Assembly: GCA_017513525.1 (NCBI GenBank) | Contig: JAFXFC010000018.1 | Span: 1 to 40,260, forward strand | Origin: Clostridia bacterium | GTDB lineage: Bacteria; Bacillota; Clostridia; Oscillospirales; Acutalibacteraceae | DNA: 40,260 nucleotides | Direction of reading: 5' to 3' | Shown here: piece by piece, positions 36,541 to 40,260 of the stretch | Position numbering within the stretch: position 1 is the first letter of the stretch | How the letters are laid out: each line of letters opens with the position of its first letter | Program-made: the position numbers and the translations under genes | Notes under the pieces: model-generated | The model's input: the letters and a program-made list of their open reading frames with translations, nothing else | Told to the model about the DNA's origin: nothing | Databases searched by the model: none

Positions 36541-37056
36541 ATGTTGAACTATGAAACTGTTTTTTCAAAAAGAAAAACACTTGCCATTACGGTAAAACCC
36601 GACGGAAGTGTTGTTGTCCGTGCACCCTTTGGCACTTCAAAGAAAAGAATTGAAGAGGCTGTAAATAAAAACAGCCAATGGATAGAAAAAACAAAGCAAA
36701 AAATGAATTCACATTCGGAAAACTTCAGAGAAGCTTCCCCCGAAGAAGAAAAAGCACTTCGTAAAAAAGCCAAAGAAATATTACCCGAAAAGGTGGATTA
36801 TTTCTCTTCCCTTATCGGTGTAAAGCCCATAAGAATTACGGTTACGGGAGCTAAAACTCGTTTCGGCTCGTGTTCGGGGAAAAATGCAATATCCTTTTCA
36901 TTTTATCTGATGCGTTTTCCCGAAGAAGCTATAGATTATGTTGTAGTCCATGAGCTTTGCCACATTCTGCACCATAATCATTCAAAAGAATTTTATAATG
37001 AAATAGAAAAAATACTTCCCGATTATAAGGAAAGAAAAAAGCTTTTAAAACCTTGA
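36541..37056 (+). CDS. YgjP-like metallopeptidase-domain protein
   Basis: A 171-residue member of the YgjP/DUF45 family, related in fold to M48 and SprT-type metalloproteases. The zinc motif is VVHELCHILHHNHSKEFY (HExxH plus a downstream Glu). The upstream part contains VKPDGSVVVRAPFG and ITVTGAKTRFGSCS, standard for the family. No signal peptide. Biological substrates of these proteins are not known. It lies between the small membrane protein gene and trpS, the latter starting 32 bases later. Confidence 0.87.
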   Translation: MLNYETVFSKRKTLAITVKPDGSVVVRAPFGTSKKRIEEAVNKNSQWIEKTKQKMNSHSENFREASPEEEKALRKKAKEILPEKVDYFSSLIGVKPIRITVTGAKTRFGSCSGKNAISFSFYLMRFPEEAIDYVVVHELCHILHHNHSKEFYNEIEKILPDYKERKKLLKP

Positions 37057-37088
37057 TAAACGGGAATTTCATAAACAGGAGAAAAGAT

Positions 37089-38096
37089 ATGGAAAATAGC
37101 GGCGAAAAGAAAAATGTAGTTTTAAGTCTTGTTCAGGCATCAGGTACTCCCACTTTGGGAAACTACCTTGGTGCATTTAAGAACTGGCATAATATGGCGG
37201 CTGAAAATGACTGTATTTTCGGTGTTGCAGACCTTCATGCAATTACAGTCAGAAGTGAGGCTGCGGATCTTCGCCGCCGCTCAATTGAAATGTATGCCAT
37301 GCTTTTAGCACTCGGACTTGATCCCGAAAAGAATATTGTTTTTCTTCAGAGCCATGTTACCGACCACGCACTTTTAGCTTGGGTGCTCAATTGCTATACG
37401 GCATTCGGTGAGGCTTCAAGAATGACTCAGTTCAAGGATAAGTCACAGCGCCATGCGGATAATGTAAATGTTGGTCTTTTCACATATCCTATATTAATGG
37501 CAGCAGACATACTTCTTTACGGTGCGGATAAGGTTCCCGTAGGTGACGATCAGAAGCAGCATCTTGAGCTTGCCCGTGATATAGCAGAACGCTTTAACGG
37601 CATTTACGGCAATGTATTCAAGGTTCCCGAACCTTATATCGGCAAGAAGGGGGCAAGAATTCTTTCCCTTCAGGAGCCCGAAAAGAAGATGAGCAAATCC
37701 GACCCCAATGTGAAGTCCTTTATCTCACTTGCAGACGAATCTTCCGTAATTGCAAAGAAGATAAAGAGCGCCGTAACAGACTCAGAAGCAAGAGTTTATT
37801 ACGGAGAAGGCAAAGCGGGTATCAATAATCTTATGACTATTTATTCGTGCTGTACGGGACTTGATTTTGATGCTATTGAAAAAGAATTTGAAGGTAAGGG
37901 CTACGGCGATTTCAAGGCAGCAGTTGCAGAAGCCGTTGTCGAAGAATTAAGACCTATGCAGGAAGAATATAAGCGTATACTTTCCGATAAGGCATATATA
38001 GAAAAATGTGCTAAGGAAGGTGCCGAAAAAGCCTCATACCTCGCACACAAAACAATGCGCAAGGTAATGAAAAAGGTCGGCTTCTATCAGGTATAA
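37089..38096 (+). CDS. trpS: Tryptophan--tRNA ligase
   Basis: Charges tRNA-Trp. The 335-residue class I synthetase has the HIGH-like motif in the variant TLGN (SGTPTLGNYLGA) and the KMSKS motif (PEKKMSKSDPN). Other conserved parts are FGVADLHAIT, ADILLYGADKVPVGDDQKQHLELARDIA and a C-terminal helical tail. The start at 37089 (MENS) follows AGGAG by seven bases; an in-frame ATG at 37053 overlaps the previous gene and has no binding site. Many Firmicutes trpS genes carry a T-box leader; none is visible, and trpS is internal to an operon here. Confidence 0.96.
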   Translation: MENSGEKKNVVLSLVQASGTPTLGNYLGAFKNWHNMAAENDCIFGVADLHAITVRSEAADLRRRSIEMYAMLLALGLDPEKNIVFLQSHVTDHALLAWVLNCYTAFGEASRMTQFKDKSQRHADNVNVGLFTYPILMAADILLYGADKVPVGDDQKQHLELARDIAERFNGIYGNVFKVPEPYIGKKGARILSLQEPEKKMSKSDPNVKSFISLADESSVIAKKIKSAVTDSEARVYYGEGKAGINNLMTIYSCCTGLDFDAIEKEFEGKGYGDFKAAVAEAVVEELRPMQEEYKRILSDKAYIEKCAKEGAEKASYLAHKTMRKVMKKVGFYQV

Positions 38097-38097
38097 C

Positions 38098-38131
38098 AAA
38101 AAACGGATGTGCCGCGGCACATCCGTTTTTT
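38098..38131. terminator. Perfect 34-base palindromic terminator after trpS
   Basis: The 34 bases from 38098 to 38131 are a perfect inverted repeat (half-site AAAAAACGGATGTGCCG), with A- and T-tracts giving termination in both directions. It serves trpS on the plus strand and the Ig-like gene on the minus strand. Confidence 0.93.
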
Positions 38132-38134
38132 AAG

Positions 38135-38162
38135 TCGGAAATCGGAGGTCGGAAGTCGGAGA
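38135..38162. repeat. Four tandem heptamers, consensus TCGGARR
   Basis: Four consecutive 7-base units, each TCGGA followed by two purines, directly follow the trpS terminator and end 16 bases before the stop of the Ig-like gene. This purine-rich strand asymmetry is unlike the surrounding sequence. Confidence 0.8.
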
Positions 38163-38178
38163 CCAACAATTATTTTTC

Positions 38179-38595
38179 TTATATGGTAAATTCGACACTT
38201 GAACTGCCGTTTCGGGTGTCACAGTACAAAAGCTCATAACAGAGAGTTATTCTGTATGTTCCTTTTGTCAGAGGTTCTTTAAGATCTTTTTTGCCATTAA
38301 CCGTGATTTTACCGCTTTCGGTAGGGTAATACTGAGTATAAATCTCGGGAAAACCGAAGTCTTCGGCAAATTCTACGGACTGCCACTCTTCATCTTCAAG
38401 TTTTTCAATATAATATGTGGGGTTTTTTATGGCTTTTCCCGTATTATTTTGCCACTCGACGGTTATTACCTGTTTATCCGAGCTGCTGACATCTGCCGAA
38501 ATCGCTACATCATCCGGGTTGCCCGGCAGTAAAAAAGAAACAGCAAACAGAATTATTGCAATCATTTTTGAAAAAATCGCACTGAAATTAATCAT
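38179..38595 (-). CDS. Secreted protein with bacterial Ig-like domain
   Basis: A 138-residue protein with an N-terminal signal/hydrophobic segment (about 6-24, FSKMIAIILFAVSFLLPG) and one beta-rich domain. The pattern ITVEWQNNTGKAI, YYIEKLEDEEWQSV, then KGTYRITLCYEL resembles the Ig-like domains common in Firmicutes secreted and surface proteins. No sortase motif or second domain. GGAAG lies seven bases upstream of the ATG. Its promoter shares a palindrome with the divergent padR promoter, so it is a candidate PadR target. Confidence 0.8.
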   Translation of the reverse strand: MINFSAIFSKMIAIILFAVSFLLPGNPDDVAISADVSSSDKQVITVEWQNNTGKAIKNPTYYIEKLEDEEWQSVEFAEDFGFPEIYTQYYPTESGKITVNGKKDLKEPLTKGTYRITLCYELLYCDTRNGSSSVEFTI

Positions 38596-38620
38596 ATATT
38601 TCTTCCTTTCTGAATTGTTT

Positions 38621-38649
38621 TTGCAGGTATACTGCAGTTATACCTGCAA
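38621..38649. promoter_or_regulatory. Inverted repeat in the 5' leader of the Ig-like gene
   Basis: TTGCAGGTATA (38621-38631) and its perfect complement (38639-38649) flank a seven-base CTGCAGT. It sits at the predicted transcript start of the minus-strand gene, so it could be an operator or an RNA hairpin near the 5' end. Confidence 0.6.
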
Positions 38650-38653
38650 GGTG

Positions 38654-38738
38654 ATGATACCATTTAAAATATTATGTGTCAATATATATTTTGTGTGACA
38701 AGATATATATTGACTTATTTTTTTTGATATGATAAAAT
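38654..38738. promoter_or_regulatory. Divergent promoters and 37-bp palindromic operator, padR / Ig-like gene
   Basis: Bases 38678-38714 are nearly fully symmetric about 38696: outer 12-base arms (GTCAATATATAT and complement) and inner TTGT/ACAA arms. Each outer arm contains the core of a -35. On the minus strand TTGACA (38682-38677) is followed after 17 bases by TATCAT (38659-38654). On the plus strand TTGACT (38710-38715) is followed after 17 bases by TAAAAT (38733-38738) with an upstream TGA. A dimer bound here would cover both promoters; PadR is the obvious candidate. Confidence 0.7.
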
Positions 38739-38767
38739 TATTTCAGAAATCAGAGAGGAAGATTTTT

Positions 38768-39106
38768 TTGCCGAATACGGATAATTTCAAAAGAGGTACG
38801 GTGGAGCTTGTTGTGCTTTCCGTTCTCACAAAAAAGGATATGTACGGCTACGAGATAGTAAAGGCGGTAGAGGATATGAGCGGCGGAAGATTTTCTTTGC
38901 CGCTCGGAACCCTGTATCCTGTTTTTTACAGGTTTTCAGAGAACGGATATATATCCGACTATGATGAGGTAGTGAATAAAAGGCTGCGTAAATACTATCA
39001 CCTTGAAGAAAAAGGCAGGGTATATTATGAAGAGCTGCTTACGGAATATTTGAAAATATCCGAGGGTATAGCACTAATATTAAGGGCGGTGAATGAAAAT
39101 GAGTGA
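38768..39106 (+). CDS. PadR-family transcriptional regulator
   Basis: A 112-residue winged-helix regulator. It has the PadR core NFKRGTVELVVLSVLTKKDMYGYEI, then GTLYPVFYRFSENGYIS and RKYYHLEEKGRVYYEE. I choose a TTG start at 38768 for three reasons: GAGGAAG lies just upstream, the family begins near xPNTDNFKRG, and the in-frame ATG at 38729 lies upstream of the -10 box (38733-38738) and so would not be transcribed from this promoter. Its 3' end overlaps the next gene by 14 bases. It probably represses its own operon through the palindrome at 38678-38714. Confidence 0.9.
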   Translation: MPNTDNFKRGTVELVVLSVLTKKDMYGYEIVKAVEDMSGGRFSLPLGTLYPVFYRFSENGYISDYDEVVNKRLRKYYHLEEKGRVYYEELLTEYLKISEGIALILRAVNENE

Positions 39107-39500
39107 TTCTCTTAAAAGTCAGCTTAATACATATTATAAAGATATTTCATCCTCTCTTTTGTGCAAGAACGGAAAGAAAAGAATTTTTATAAGAGAACTT
39201 AAAAGTAATATCAGTGATTTTGTCGAAAATAATCCTGATGCCACAATAGAGGATATTATGAATTGTTTTGGTAAGCCGGCTGAAATTGCGGAAAGCTTCA
39301 AAGCAGAAACGGATATTCTTACCCTCAGAAAAAAACTCTCTGTCAAAAAGCTTATAATTATTGCTCTTAGTGCAGCGCTGCTTATTTATCTTGCTTTTGT
39401 CATAATAAGTCTTATAGATGTGCACACGGAAGCACATGGGTATTTTCAAGAGCACATACTTTACATAAATAATGTAATTTTGAAGGGAGGCTCGTTATGA
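39093..39500 (+). CDS. DUF1700-like membrane protein, PadR operon
   Basis: A 135-residue protein. The N-terminal ~75 residues are a helical cytoplasmic domain (LKSQLNTYYKDISSSL, RELKSNISDFVENNPDATIEDIMNCFGKPAEIAESF). That pattern is typical of the DUF1700/HAAS-like proteins found beside PadR regulators. One membrane helix follows (about 86-108, KLIIIALSAALLIYLAFVIISL) and then a short extracellular tail. It overlaps padR by 14 bases and the next gene by four (ATGA). The family's role is not established; a membrane-linked partner of PadR is a reasonable guess only. Confidence 0.82.
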   Translation: MKMSDSLKSQLNTYYKDISSSLLCKNGKKRIFIRELKSNISDFVENNPDATIEDIMNCFGKPAEIAESFKAETDILTLRKKLSVKKLIIIALSAALLIYLAFVIISLIDVHTEAHGYFQEHILYINNVILKGGSL

Positions 39501-40009
39501 AGAGATTATTTTCTCTGTTTTTAGTTTTTTATCTTTTATCAGTTTTTAGTTTGTCCGCTTTTTCATCTGTAAAAACGGAACAAAGGGAATATCTGGAAGA
39601 CGGCTCTTACATTGAAGAATACTTCGCTGAAGAAAAAGAGTCAGAGCCTGCAGGCTTTTTTGCAAAGCTTATGGAGTTTTTCAGAAAGCTTATTGAATTT
39701 TTCACCGGTCGGAAGACAGTAACAAAAACAAAATATATAAATTATTATTCTTTAGAAGGCGAACTGCTTTGGAGTGCAAGGCTCCGGGCGGACTTCATTT
39801 ATTCAAAAAAAGAAGCAGTTTGCACAGAGTGTGAATTTGATGCGGATATTTTTGATTCGGACTGGAAAATTATTTCTTCAGAGTGTGAAAAATCTGAAAA
39901 TAAAGCAACAGCCAATTTCAAGATGCAGCAATACAAGCTTGCAGTGCCTCTTAAAACTATAGAAAAAACGCTCATTCTTACCTGTGATAATAACGGAAAT
40001 GTAAGTTGA
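39497..40009 (+). CDS. Small secreted protein of the PadR operon
   Basis: A 170-residue protein with a signal peptide (about 1-23, MKRLFSLFLVFYLLSVFSLS). YLEDGSYIEEYF follows, then a Lys/Phe-rich amphipathic stretch (about 55-75). The C-terminal domain runs from KYINYYSLEGELLWSARLRADF to KTLILTCDNNGNVS. I recall similar YLEDGSY.../LTCxxxGxxS proteins in other Ruminococcaceae, all without known function. Two cysteines (CTEC) lie in the middle of the domain. GGGAGG precedes the ATG, which overlaps the previous stop. It ends the padR operon. Confidence 0.82.
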   Translation: MKRLFSLFLVFYLLSVFSLSAFSSVKTEQREYLEDGSYIEEYFAEEKESEPAGFFAKLMEFFRKLIEFFTGRKTVTKTKYINYYSLEGELLWSARLRADFIYSKKEAVCTECEFDADIFDSDWKIISSECEKSENKATANFKMQQYKLAVPLKTIEKTLILTCDNNGNVS

Positions 40010-40056
40010 AAAAGGGGATGTAAAAAAGCGCAGACCGCATAAAACAAGATAAATCA

Positions 40057-40093
40057 AGGGGTTCAAACAAGTCAGATACTTGTAAGAACCCCT
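40057..40093. other. Strong two-part hairpin after the padR operon
   Basis: AGGGGTTC (40057-40064) pairs with 40086-40093, and ACAAGT (40067-40072) with 40078-40083, around a five-base loop with an AA/AA internal bulge. No T-run follows on either strand, so it is not a classical terminator, though it may stabilise or end the upstream transcript. Confidence 0.6.
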
Positions 40094-40102
40094 AAAAACA
40101 AC

Positions 40103-40240
40103 TCAAAATACAGAAATTATTAAAATTTTATGTTTTATGCTACGAACAAACCTCGCCTCTCGACGTACCTTTGTACGCCTTCGGGCAAACAAAAACAAGC
40201 CGAAGCCTTGTTTTTGCTCGGTTTGTCCGTTGGGCATCAT
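40103..40240 (-). other. Structured intergenic element with a basic 45-codon micro-ORF
   Basis: Nested inverted repeats fill 40137-40237: outer ATGC/GCAT, ACAAACC (40146-40152) with GGTTTGT (40220-40226), inner CGTAC/GTACG (40164-40177), and CAAAAACAAG (40190-40199) with CTTGTTTTTG (40207-40216). The minus strand reads an open frame from ATG at 40240 to a stop at 40103, with an AGGGG..AGG stretch upstream. The peptide (starts MMPNGQTEQK, contains ARRRTKVRREARF) is very basic. Base pairing rather than codon constraint seems to shape the sequence, so a dispersed repeat or structured RNA is likelier than a protein gene. Confidence 0.35.
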
Positions 40241-40260
40241 TTTTTCCTATCCCCTTAAAA

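Noticed and set aside
38729..38767. Alternative ATG start for PadR
   Set aside because: It lies upstream of the predicted -10 box and lacks a ribosome binding site; the TTG at 38768 fits both.

Overview
The window looks like the replication-origin neighbourhood of a low- to mid-GC Gram-positive bacterium of class Clostridia, most probably an Oscillospirales/Ruminococcaceae-type gut organism. The grounds are Firmicutes-style ribosome binding sites, the classic block dnaA-dnaN-yaaA-recF-remB-gyrB-gyrA, a mnmG-rsmG-parB block carrying a perfect parS, DnaD/DnaI-type helicase loaders, and PadR/DUF1700-type accessory genes. No rRNA, tRNA, insertion sequence or CRISPR array was seen.

Layout. At 1-741 (-) there is an edge-truncated secreted protein built of CxxC/LGHxW repeats, followed by an intergenic stretch with an open micro-ORF. 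At 1089-4577 (-) lie a ParB/Noc-like protein, rsmG and mnmG, with a parS inside mnmG. mnmE (4699-6060, +) is transcribed divergently from mnmG from what appears to be a shared palindromic -35 box. A small tail-anchored protein follows, then an AT-rich spacer with a cluster of DnaA-box-like motifs, then an OGG1-type DNA glycosylase. From 18068 down to 7987 (-) runs the origin operon: dnaA, oriC-like spacer, dnaN, yaaA, recF, remB, gyrB, gyrA and an LCP cell-wall ligase. hom (18273-19502, +) is divergent from dnaA.

From 27448 down to 19549 (-) seven tightly packed genes form one apparent operon: DUF951, prfA, a Sua5-CoaE fusion, an M18 aminopeptidase, dnaD, dnaI and a GPH sugar symporter. A protein with three S1-like domains is divergent from it. 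From 34100 down to 28517 (-) is a four-gene sugar operon with its own good promoter and terminator: GH27 glycosidase, xylulokinase, xylose isomerase and GH29 alpha-L-fucosidase. A membrane-anchored C39-like peptidase precedes it.

The right end is on the plus strand. It holds a PC4-like ssDNA-binding protein, a birA/membrane protein/YgjP-like metalloprotease/trpS operon, and a PadR regulatory module (padR, membrane protein, secreted protein). The PadR module is divergent from a secreted Ig-like protein and separated from it by a 37-bp palindrome spanning both -35 boxes. The final 250 bases contain two strong hairpin structures and no confident gene.

Most of the window is conserved housekeeping. 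The less ordinary parts are the parS beside a ParB with an atypical recognition helix, the attenuator-like parB leader, the shared-promoter mnmE/mnmG pair, the second DnaA-box cluster, the Sua5-CoaE fusion, the PadR palindrome, and two structured intergenic elements that may be dispersed repeats.
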